Shown one piece after another: positions 22,780 to 33,115 of a DNA stretch of 64,000 nt; position 1 is the stretch's first letter; each line of letters opens with the position of its first letter. This DNA is from Straminergon stramineum (taxonomy: Eukaryota; Streptophyta; Bryopsida; Hypnales; Calliergonaceae): positions 4,528,501 to 4,592,500 of the forward strand of contig OY987273.1 in assembly GCA_963920665.1 (NCBI GenBank). The letters run 5' to 3'. Made by a program: the position numbers and the translations under genes. A model generated the notes under the pieces. The model was not told the DNA's origin and made no database searches. It saw nothing but the letters and a program-made list of their open reading frames with translations.

Positions 22780-24787
22780 ATCCTAACTCCCTAAAATCCT
22801 AACTACTTTGCCTTTTACGCCTTCTTTTGGTTGCTCCCACCTTGACTTGCTGGTGCTCGCGTGGATATCCTCAGAGTTGTTTTTGGAGTTGCCTTCACCG
22901 GTGTCATCCTCAATGCTGCCCGGGTTTGGATCTTCTATATTTCCAGAGGAGAGTATTCCCCTTCTTCCTCCTCTTCATCTTCCAATCCGGTCCGGTACTC
23001 CTCTTCCTCAGATTTCTCAATCTAAGTGATCTCCCTCTCATCTTCCTCGCCTAGAGACGTCTCATCCAATATGATGGGGTCCATCTCCTTCCTTGGTTGT
23101 TGCTACTGCAGCATGTACTCAAATCCTTCCAGATGGGTCCGGGCCAGAGTCATTAGTCCTCCGATCTGTTCCACCAGTTCACCACGGGTTTGTGTGTGAG
23201 GTGTCTGAAGTGGCTCTTTCTTCGGAAGGTGGAATACTGGGACAGGTGGCAAAACCATAATCTCTAGTGGTGCTAACTCCCATGTTGCTTTTGGTTGCTT
23301 ACTTGGTTAGCGTGCTGTCTTCATACACACCCGGATTGTCTTCTCGAGTTGCATGGAGAAGGGTTCCATTGAATGCTAGAGAGTTTCCCATGGGGGTTCC
23401 GGTCTAGACGGCAGTGGTATCAAGGCTGTTAGCTTCACTAGAGTTTCCATGTTGAAGTGGATCTCCAGAAAGTTGGAGAAGTCCATGACACGGTCTAGAT
23501 CAATCCGTTCGAGCAGTTGACACATCTCCTTCAAAGTAGACTCCATCCTTGAGGAGAAGTCTACTAGGATCTGGATCACCTTAGATTCCGTAAGTTGCCC
23601 TTCCTTTGCAAGCCGGTTTTGCACAAGAGCCACCTTCATCACAAGATCTGCTGGCTTGTCTACTAACCCGGATAGGTTCTTAACCAGCTACATGGCTTCC
23701 TTCTCCCTTTGCTTTGTTGTGGCCATCTCTCCTTGAGCCCATCTTAGTCTAACTTGAAGGTCCGCCTTCTCCTTCTCTAGTCCTTCAATCTGCTTTTCCT
23801 TCTTCTCTAGTGCCTTTGGATTCAGAAGCTTCTTCAACGCGTCGAGGATGTCTTCCGGCTTCGTCTTCAACTCCCGGTTGATCCTCCTTAGTAGATCCAC
23901 TAGGTTCTCATGGTACTCTTGCACTTGTAGTACCTAGTTGAACCTGGTCTTGAAGAATCCGGATATGCCACCTTCTTCTTCTGTCGGAATCTTCTCTTGA
24001 GTCGGAAGCTTCCCCCGTGAAGCCGGATCGGTGGACTTCCTCCGCCTCTGATCCAGGAGCTGCTCCTCCTCTTCCGAATCCTCTTCCTCCTCAATCGGCG
24101 GCTGCTCTGCCTCTACTTCTTCTATGAGGCCGTATTGCAAGATGGTAGATCCGTATTGTACTCTACCATTTCCGCATTACTCAGAAGCTCTACGTAGTGG
24201 TAGAAGTAGAATAGGTAAGGACCAATGGGGTTGGTCTTAGCTTTCCCTACGTTGGCGGCAAACTTGGAGACTACTGCTCCAATTACCTTGCCCCAATTTA
24301 CTGGCCTACCCTCCATAGCACCAAAGATGGTGTTTGCTACCGTAACCGTAACTCGGGTAGGTTTTTCTAGATAGAGGATGGGGATCAAGAACTCTAGGAC
24401 ATGCCTTTGCCTTGCATCTAGGTAGTCACTAATGGCATACCCTTCCTTAGAATGGGTTGCATTCTTAAACTTCCCAACTATAAACTTGTCTATTCGGAAA
24501 GCTAAACCGGATCCCTTTTTGGAAAATCCGTAAACCTTGGCCCAAACCTCGTCAGTCCAAGTTGCGGGTCTCCCCCTCACTGTTAACTTGTATTGATTTG
24601 AAGCACCTACAATCAACTCCTGAATCATCCGGTCCTTCTTTACAGTCCATAGCCTCAAGAACAGCCCGACACACCCTATCTCACTTAGATCATCCTCCAG
24701 TTGTAACCGCTCTCTCAACCTTTCCGTTATGGTTGGACAAACCATTCGTCCAATCACCAACAGTTTTCGGATATCCCCCTCCACCAT
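22780..24787 (-). pseudogene. Element D: gag-like/coiled-coil protein pseudogene
   Basis: A 221-codon frame (24787-24122) overlaps a second frame that continues from about 24140 to about 22800. The first part has a WTDEVW segment and a hydrophobic ARQRHVLEFLIPILYLEKPT block reminiscent of plant retroelement gag-like proteins. The second part has an acidic EEEEDSEEEEQ run, a long Lys/Glu coiled coil (23924-23688) and helical segments. The second frame is broken by stops that are mostly TAG (before VLQV, LVKN, HSME, QQPR and IEKS). No reverse transcriptase, integrase or protease is seen, so it is at best a non-autonomous or truncated element. Function is unknown. Confidence 0.5.
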
Positions 24788-24884
24788 TGCAAACTAAAGA
24801 CTTAAACCGAGATCTAGACAGTTAGTAGTTCCTAAAGCGTTCACTAACTCACCACTCTTTCTCTCAACTATACACACACAAAAC

Positions 24885-25190
24885 AATTGTGGAAGAAAGA
24901 GGAAGAACAAATGAGAGTGGCAGGGTTAAGTACTCGTCAGTTTACTGACCGTTCTTGAAGCGGACCGTTTACATGTAACGGGTCCCTATTTTCCTAGGCC
25001 GGAAGTCTAGACCGTAGGTTGTCGCTATCTAGGTTTTCGAAATTTGGTTCCATCTTGGATCCCATTGCAGATTACCTGGAGCATCCTCTTAGTTTTAATG
25101 AGATGCTTAGGCTAAGAGGGTTCTAATCCTTTTTGCCTATAAGAAATTTTGAAAAATTCTATATAATTATAGACTCTTAAATACTAACCC
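24885..25190 (-). repeat. 5' flank of element D, repeated at 32.8-33.1 kb
   Basis: GGAAGAAAGAGGAAGAA, TCTAGACCGTAGG, CTGGAGCATCCTCT and CTAAGAGGGTTCTAATCCT appear in the same order, reverse-complemented, at 33115-32820. Homology runs for about 300 bp. This may be an LTR-like or promoter segment of the D family. Confidence 0.65.
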
Positions 25191-25396
25191 AGTGAATTCC
25201 AGGATTACAGCTCGTGATAGTCTATAATGTAAAGGCTCTACAAACAATATAACAATCTAGAACTTCATGAAGCGTGAACTACTTAACAACACTCATACAT
25301 CGCACCATGTAAAAAAAGGAAACCTTATTGAATTGAGAGATTCTATACTCCCAATTGGTTGTCCAATTTTAAAAAGCAGCAAGCATTGTCATTTCA

Positions 25397-25701
25397 CTAG
25401 AAGAAAATTGCATTGAACTTGTCAAAAACTGTGTTTTATTCAATAGAAAAGTGTGGGCTGAATTTTGTTGAGATCTCCCTTCGTAACCCAAAATTTTGCA
25501 TTCTAATACAAAATTTTGCATTTCACTTGTCAAATTCTGTGTTGAAATGCTGAAACGTAGAATTTTGCATTATGAAGGGAGAACTCAATAAAATCCAGCC
25601 CATACTTTTATGTTGAGTACAACATAGTTTCTGTCAAGTAAAACACAATTTTTAACAAGTTAAATGCAATTTTTGACAAGTTCAACATAGTTTTCTTCTA
25701 G
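25397..25701. mobile_element. Foldback MITE-like element, 305 bp
   Basis: Both ends are CTAGAAGAAAA in inverted orientation, and homology continues inward for roughly 90-100 bp per arm (GAACTTGTCAAAAA, GTGTTTTA, GTGTGGGCTG / CAGCCCATAC, TTTTGTTGAGATCTCCCTTC / GAAGGGAGAACTCAATAAAA). The left flank reads CA|CTAG, giving a CACTAG-like end, but the right end reads CTAGTA, so membership in the CACTA group is uncertain. No coding frame is present. Confidence 0.7.
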
Positions 25702-27500
25702 TATTTGCATTAGAAACTTCCACTCCCATAAATCCCTACTTGATTCAACTATAAAGTAACACCTCCTTTATACAATTATTGTACAAGGTCCTCCATTGCT
25801 AAAACACTCTGCACTTGTATCTCTCTTGGTACAAATGAAGTCCTTCTTTCACTTGAATTAAAATCATAGTGAGTCCTTCAAAATTTCAAAACATTATTTC
25901 GGATATTACTTGAAAGAAAATAAAAAACTTTGCTTGCCAGACATTCAGAAGCCAATAAAGTTAAAAGCAATATGCCACAGTACTAACTATTGAAGTTTAT
26001 GAAACATTGAAAGCTATAGTCCAAGGGGGGAGGGCTACCATCTAGTATAGTTTCCTAAGACAAACTCATAGATTCCATAGTGCCTTTTCCTTCGCCTTGA
26101 TCATCTACTTCCAAAAAAGAAAGTGTTGCATTGTTGTTAACCACTAATTTCATTCATTGCTGCAAAATTTTACTCTTGCTACAAGTAGGCCTTGCAAGAT
26201 GGTGACGATCTTATTCACTTTCTAATGAACTAGCAGAAGCAAGGAACATCCAATGCTCCATATAATCCAACTATAAAATCTCTGCAACTACATTTCTCTT
26301 TCCCTACAAATAGTACGTAGACACTGTAAGTGAGGGCTTGCACAATTGGCATGTACCTTTCCAGCAAAGTTGAATACACAATCATAAGTGAACATTACTA
26401 GTTCTTCCTTTTTCCAATTCTCTTGAACACATTTACAATTTTGAACACATTTAATTAGCTCCTTTAGTATCGAGAAGTAATAAATACAAAAACTAATGAA
26501 AGCATCACTACTTACACTGCTCAGTTCCATGCCCCCTAAAACACTTGTATTTCACTTTCCCTTCTATGACATGTGAAACATACTATCAAAGCATGCACCC
26601 ATCCTATGTGTATAGCTTGGTATGTAGATTCCATGTATAATGTGACGTCATGCATTTCCATAAGAAATTCACAAATGCCCCATGTGTAGACAACAATAGG
26701 CTAAAACATTATATTCATTAAAATGGGAGTTTTCTAGTGAAATGAGAGATTGGCACACACTAGAAATTACAAACTTAAGAGAAGTCACTATTAATTACTA
26801 CTAAATTAGCAATGCAATCACCCACAAAACACACATTGAAGTGCTATATTTAGAAATTGGAAGAAAATATTTTAGAAATAATAATGCTTTTATATAATAT
26901 AATCATTGAATATACAAGTATAGGATGTATACGCTTTGGATGTATACACTTTTGTCATCAAAATACATGTGCTCAGTCTCTACATAGAGATATAGGAGTT
27001 TGTAGACACATTGACACCCCTAAGTTCTTGCATTTCTATTTGTAAATTATATGACATTTGCATAGAAGTTGTTCTCACCATCATTGGAAATGGATGATTG
27101 GGAAGTGGCTACGGCACCCATAAACATCATGAAGGAGAAAGAAAGGTCTTCAAACCAATGAATTCCATAGCGTAGGCAAACCTAGAGGAGGCAAAAACAC
27201 GAGATTCCATAGAAACGATTCTCTAACATGACCATTGAGATTGACTCTCAAACATTGTATTGTGTGAAGCACAACCTGTGAGCATCATTTTCAACAGCCA
27301 TGTTGGGAATTGTTTGTATGGATTCTCGTATTTTTGCTTCCTAGAGTTCGTCTTTGTTGTGGAATTAGCTCGTTTGAAGACCTACATGTCTCCTTCATTC
27401 TTTGGATGCCCTCTTCCCAAGCTCCTCCTTTCTACAAAGTCTCCTACAAAGCTTCAAACTTCAAGTAACGATGTCTCATATGCACTCACTATGTACAACA
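25702..27500. other. AT-rich stretch without a recognisable gene
   Basis: No supported coding frame. It contains one copy of the element-terminal motif at 26705-26750 (AACATTATATTCATTAAAAT followed by GGGAGTTTTC and GAAATGAGAG), oriented as at 44200. Confidence 0.5.
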
Positions 27501-27699
27501 ATATGTACTAGTCAAGCCTAGCGTCATACTTTTGGCAGCAAAGGACCTGATCCTCTTCAACTGTGTTGGCCTTGTGAGTAGAAGCTTCAAAGGAAGGGGC
27601 CATGTCGCGAGCCGTAATCCCGGAATATCCCGGGTTAATAGTAGGATTGTTCTGGCGGACAGTTCGACAACTCAACAAACACGATGTCCAACACGTCAA

Positions 27700-28240
27700 G
27701 TAGACCCTCTTGTCCGTCTAATAGAGTCAAACTTAGCTTTGACTTTTAAAAAAAATTTCACCTTGCCCGTGAGGCCATCTAGATGCCATGTGGTAGACAC
27801 GTGTCTTCCATGTAACATCCTAAAGGGGCGCATGCAGGTGTGGGCGACCTCAGGTTTGGGCAACCACGGGTAGGACGACTTCGGGTTCAGGATGGTGGGC
27901 GAACATGGGTGTGGAGTATGTAGCAAGCTGCGAAGCAAAGACACGAAGTGAGAACCTGAAGAGAAGTAATGCCCCACAATTACCCGTGGTCGCCCCCAAA
28001 GACCCGCAGTCGCCTCCCAAGGGACTCGCACATGCCCCCAAAGACCTGCAGTCGCCCCTACAAGACCTGCATGCGCCCTTGAAACTGCAGTCGCCCCCCA
28101 AAAGACCCACATGTGCCCTCAGACCTGCAGTCGCCTCCTCAGACCCAAATGCACCCTACCAGACCCGTAGTCGCTCCCTGAGATCCGTGCGCACCCCTTG
28201 GAGACCGTGGGTTCAACCAGTGGTCGTCCACCCGCACTTG
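27700..28240. repeat. GC-rich minisatellite, unit about GACCCGCAGTCGCC
   Basis: Degenerate tandem units alternate between CCCAAAGACCCGCAGTCGCC-like and CCTGCAGTCGCCCC-like forms. A related array lies at 32400-32640 in the same orientation, flanking gene F on its other side. Both are near a similar TAAAAATTT..CCTTGCCCG segment. Confidence 0.65.
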
Positions 28241-28439
28241 CCCCACCTATTTATCCACTCGCCCAAGACCTTTTGGGCACCTTTCATTGAGGCTTCTTGT
28301 CTTGTATCCTTTAGTGGCTACATGCATGAACCTTGAGTATTTACTATTTATTACATTCATCCACCCTTCTTACCTTAGTAGTTGTAGACCACCTAAACTC
28401 CCAAACGAGTTTTTAGAGCCTTACACACAAGAATCATTG

Positions 28440-30917
28440 ATGGCCACTGGAGTTAACAATGCCAGGGCATTGCCTATCTCTGCTGCTGCACAGACCGCCG
28501 AGGCATTACGGAAGGCTGCCAAAGACAAACATCGCAAGCATAGGGGCACTATTCATTAGAAGCGATTGCACATGCTCAATAGTGAACCCCACCTTGCTTT
28601 TAAGGGTTGGAATGAAGAACCAGGGCCTTGGACAATACAAACTTGTGAAGAATACATTGAGTGGTGCCACATTGGCAAGTTCTTTCCTTTATGGCGTCAT
28701 CATTATAATTGGCACACCAATAAGGCCAACTTGAAGTATTGTGAGAATCCAATGTTCCTTCAAAGATGCTTTGAATTGTAGCAAGTCCTCTACAAAACTG
28801 CCTTTGTAGATAGGAACGAGGTCCCCCTCTTCCTTGCTAGAGGAGCATATGCTGAGGTCACTCTAAACAAAGAGGTTGATTGGAGCACAATCAAGGGAAG
28901 TATGTATGTCACTCGTCCACAGAGTGGTTTCATCCTAAGAGGAGTTGTAGCCTTTCCCGAGGGGGGACTTGGTCCTATTCGAAGTGCATATAAAACGCAA
29001 ACCCCTACCACTGAGGTTGAGACTAAGGAGTCTGAAGAAGATGATGACTCTGATGGTATGCGCGTCCATAGGGTCATACGAATCGTGGAGCAATCTGTTT
29101 GCCCCAGTGAGGTTCAAAATGAAATTGTAAAAGGACCTACGACATCCACGGGACAACAACCAAGGCAACCATCTAGAGTGCGGCATTCAACAACACGAGT
29201 GGGACCTGCATCGATTCCAACTATAGTTCCTAATCCATCGTTGCCAACACAGTGCACAAAGGACGTCTTTGACTTTGGGCCCGATGAAGACACGGCTATG
29301 GAAGAAACTGACTGTGTTCCCATTTCTCCATCAACAATGGGCTTGAGCCACGACATTATGACTTTGGCAAAAGCTCTGGACCTCCTCAAGACCAAAGATG
29401 TTGAAATTTCTTCACGACAGAATGAAATGAGGAAATTGCAATGTGAGTGTGAACACAAAAGTACACTCATCTCTCAACAAACTACAGAACTGCAATGCCT
29501 CTATGAGAAAGACCATGACACTTTCACTTTGTCGAATATGGATGACACCTTTGTTGAGCAGAACCTCCAAAATGTGGACAAGGTTGTAGGGGACCTTACC
29601 AACCATATCCTTCAGCATTCTCCTCTTGCCAAACGCACTAGATGCTCCCCCATCATTCCAAATACACTTCCTACTATTGTCACAAGATATACTACCAATG
29701 ACACAATTGACTTCAATGGGACCCAAGACTCTCTTTCGTTTCCTGTCGTTCCATCAATTATTCAATTGGAGAAAGACCATGGACTTCAAGAAGAAAATAA
29801 GATGCTTCGAAGAAAGTTGGTTGAGTTGACTACCACATACTATCATTGGAAGGTCACCTTCATTCTCTCCATGGATAGATCCCAACAAGTTGCGAAGGAG
29901 CTAGAGAAAGTTTCTAAAAACTTTGTTGCAAATGCTCCTAAACGTGAGAATGGACTGACATCATGGGCATTGTTGGAGGACATGTTTCCCAATAATATGT
30001 GCATGGTGGAATTGCCACAAAAGGAGGTCATAGATTGGAGCAAAAATGGTTGGGACCACAAAAACCAAATGTCTAGCCACATAGAAGAGAAGAAATGAAT
30101 GCTCATGTGGCCCAACCCTGCACCTTTTGTTTTGGACCATACCAAATGTCCCATATGTCTTGAACAATTTGGCCTTGAAGGGGGTTGGGCACTAGGATCT
30201 TGTGCACATGTATACCACCCCCAATGTCTCATCACACAATGCTTGATTAGACAACGTTGTGTGATTTGTTCAACACCATTCCATAATCGCCTGTACACCA
30301 TGTTCAACTTGACGACCTACATGCCTCCTTTTGGGGAATACACACATGATACTATGGCTGACACAACCTTGTAGGGCCGAGATTTGGTTTGGAGTTGGCA
30401 AGAAGGACAACATGATCAAGAAAAAGGACCTGCTAGCTTGCAATTGAATTGAGAAACAGACCCAGACGAAATTGCCAGAGTTGCACGGAGGCTCATGGAA
30501 AAGGGGCCACAAAACGAAGGGAGGAGGGCATTCTTCTTCCAATGCCTTGGTGGATATTGGGACAAGACCTCCTCAACCTTCGAGTGGGGTCCTCATCTAC
30601 AACGACACCGTTGGAATTTAGAAGGACAAAGGATGGCTAATCAAGATGATAGTGCCTCCCTAGAAGACTTGACTAGTATGGCGTACAGACCATATTACCA
30701 AAGTCAAGCACTTGACTACTTGTTGGAAGCACATTCTCCACAAACAACAAGGACCCTCCAAGCTCTACAGGACTCCAACGTGTTGCATTCAATTTTGAAG
30801 GCAAATGGACCAGCTTTACGAACCTATGCAAAGCAAAAGCTAGGGGTTGGGGAAGCATCGACCTACGAAGAAGGTGAAGGAAGTGGCCCTCAAAACAACC
30901 CAAATGTAATTGACTAG
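28440..30917 (+). pseudogene. Gene F: RING-H2 zinc-finger protein pseudogene (826 codons, five stops)
   Basis: From the ATG at 28440 one frame runs to TAG at 30915 with stops at 28557 (TAG), 28779 (TAG), 30096 (TGA), 30372 (TAG) and 30450 (TGA), and no frameshift. The N-terminal third holds a W-rich segment (WTIQTCEEYIEWCHIGKFFP). A Ser/Thr-rich linker and two coiled-coil stretches follow (around 29380-29470 and 29760-29900). The RING-H2 finger is clear at residues about 570-605: CPIC, then C-A-H-V-Y-H-P-Q-C, then C-V-I-C, followed by STPFHNRLY. RING-H2 proteins are usually E3 ubiquitin ligases; that role is inferred from the family. The retained frame despite stops suggests recent inactivation. 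Confidence 0.65.
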
Positions 30918-31083
30918 ACATTCGTAGGAATCATGCAATTTAGCCTAACTTCCCATCATAATAGATGACAAGTAAGGGTTAGGTTTTAGTTACACTATAT
31001 TTCTAGTTGTTTTGGCAAGTACGATGGAGTGGTTTAGGATTTGCTTCTTTCATTCCACTTCTACGACTTATGTTTGGTTTATT

Positions 31084-31527
31084 TCTGGCCGTGGAGAATC
31101 ATCCTTGCCCGTGCGTGGAGGCACAAGAGGACAGAAAAAGCAATTGGTGAAGACGCAAGAGAGGCTGCAAAGAAATTCCAAACGATAGAACCATGTTGTC
31201 CAAAGATTCATCATGGGTGAAGCCAATTCCAATCGAAACATCGGGCAATCCAGTAGAGGCGGACAACAACCTGCATCCAACCTTGATGGAACAAGAGATG
31301 CATTGAAGTTGACTAAACAATTGGTGCAAACTAGCGGCGACGGTGTCTTGGATATTGAAGTGCGGAACGTGAACTCAGAGGTAGAACATGAAGTGCAAAA
31401 TGAATGAGTACAAAGGGAGGACGACGAGAATGGTAACTGTGATGATAATGAAAGGGTGGAGGAGTCAGATGATGATTCTGCCCCCGACGTTGATGAGGTG
31501 CCAAGTGATTACACATTTTCACCGTAA
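31084..31527 (+). pseudogene. Possible 3' exon(s) of gene F, acidic C-terminus
   Basis: A frame with RAWRHKRTEKAIGEDAREA is followed, after a frame change near 31208, by MGEANSNRNIGQSSRGG and an acidic tail (EDDENGNCDDNE, EESDDDSAPDVDE) ending at TAA. A TGA at 31405 interrupts it. Composition is codon-like but there is no homologue in the window, so it could be part of F or an unrelated remnant. Confidence 0.35.
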
Positions 31528-32390
31528 CTTTATAAATATAGATTTAGAGGTAGTGAAGTGGTAATGTAATGCTTTTGCATAATTTTGGTGTGTTGAAGTT
31601 TTCTAGCTTAAGTTCATAGGCAAATAGCCTATAGATGAATTTTGTGTAGTATCTACTTTAGTATGAAAGCATCATAGTGTTAGAATTACAAAGTTTTGTT
31701 CACTGTCTTTAGTGTAGACTTCTATAGGTATAGACGTGGAGATCTTAACAAAGTTCATGGAAGTACAATTGAAGTAGAAGTTCCTTTATAAGATTGGGTC
31801 ACTACTCTATTAGTGTGTACAACTTATAATTACAGTAATACTAATTATCCTTACTATTTTCTTGTTTTTGTATCTAGTTTTGGTGTAATTATTATATCCA
31901 CTTGCGATATTGGCTTCTACACTTCAATAGGAGTAGAAAATTTGAATTAGAAATTCCCAACCATATGTAATAAAAAAATGTAGAACTCAGAGGCTCCTAT
32001 GAATGAGTGAATGACCACAGAATGTGAAGTACTTAATTTAAGGCTTAGGAGAATGCAATGGCACATGGAAATTGAAGGATCCTAAGTCGTAGGCAAGATT
32101 GAAATGGTCGTTATATCCATGTTTGCAATTGCAACGGCACATGAGGTTGCTCTTAACCTTTTATGGATGGACTAGTGAGTATGAAAATCATCTCCAATGG
32201 AACTATGTGATGTGATGTACTTGCCTTTCCCCTCACAAAAATACTCATTTCCAATATGAAGACTCAGTAAGATCTCTCTTTTCGGACCCAATTTTCAAAG
32301 ATGGACAATTGCATTTATGTCGTATATTAGAAGTTCTTATCATCCACGGAACAATAAAAATTCCTTCCATATGGGATAAAGCCAAGATTG
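31528..32390. other. Intergenic, nothing recognised
   Basis: AT-rich, with no frame of interest and no repeat linked to the other loci. Confidence 0.5.
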
Positions 32391-32399
32391 CCCTTTTCC

Positions 32400-32640
32400 T
32401 TACACCCGTAGTCACCTTTACACCCTCAGTCGTTGTGGGTTGGACCCGTAGTCGCCTTGGATTTTGGACCTGCAGTTGCCCTCATTCTAGGACCCGTGGT
32501 CACCCCACCGTACCCGTAGTCGCCTTGGATTTTGGACCCGCAGTTGTCCTCATTCTGGGACCCGCAATTGCCCCACCTTACCCGCACGCGCCCCACCCGC
32601 AGTCGCCCATGGTGACGTGGTCAAAGCTTTCCACGTCACT
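32400..32640. repeat. GC-rich minisatellite related to 27.7-28.2 kb
   Basis: Units such as GGACCCGTAGTCGCCTTGG and GACCCGCAGTTGCCC are repeated, and GTAGTCGCCTTGGATTTTGG occurs twice exactly. Orientation matches the array on the other side of gene F. Confidence 0.6.
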
Positions 32641-32819
32641 GTTGACAACTTGCCACGTAAGATAAAAATTTTGGTTGCCCTGCCCGAAAACCTTATACCC
32701 TAATTTCGCGCTCGTCAAATTTGTCTTGTATATGCGACACTCATCTTATACAACATGCAACATCAGACAAACAACTTGACACCCAAACCCCAAAACATAT
32801 TCAACAGAACAACCCTCGT

Positions 32820-33115
32820 TAATAGTAAACAATTTATAATTATGTAGAATTCTTCCAAAATTCTAATAGGAAAATAGGATTAGAATCCTCTTAGCCTAAA
32901 CATCTCCCTAAGGCTGAGAGGATGCTCCAGGTGTTCCGTAACAAGATCCAGGACGGAACCAGATTCTAGAAACCCGAATAGCGATAGCCTACGGTCTAGA
33001 GTTCTGGTCTAGGATTCTAGGAAACCATTACAGGTAAACAGTCCGCTTCTGGAACAGCCGATAGGATGACGGGTACCTAATCCCGCCACTCCCATTTTTT
33101 CTTCCTCTTTCTTCC
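32820..33115 (+). repeat. Element D 5' fragment fused to the end of locus B
   Basis: This is the reverse complement of 25190-24885. It begins within the last recognisable exon of locus B, right after the ELLEERGRK reading, so B loses its acidic/NLS tail, FCP1-like part and tail exon at this junction. Confidence 0.6.

Noticed and set aside
22080..25190. An intact LTR retrotransposon
   Set aside because: No reverse transcriptase, RNase H, integrase or protease frame, no clear pair of LTRs and no primer-binding site could be found around gene D.
27850..28336. Frames over the GC-rich array near gene F
   Set aside because: The translations are repeated Pro/Cys/Gly-rich peptides produced by the minisatellite.
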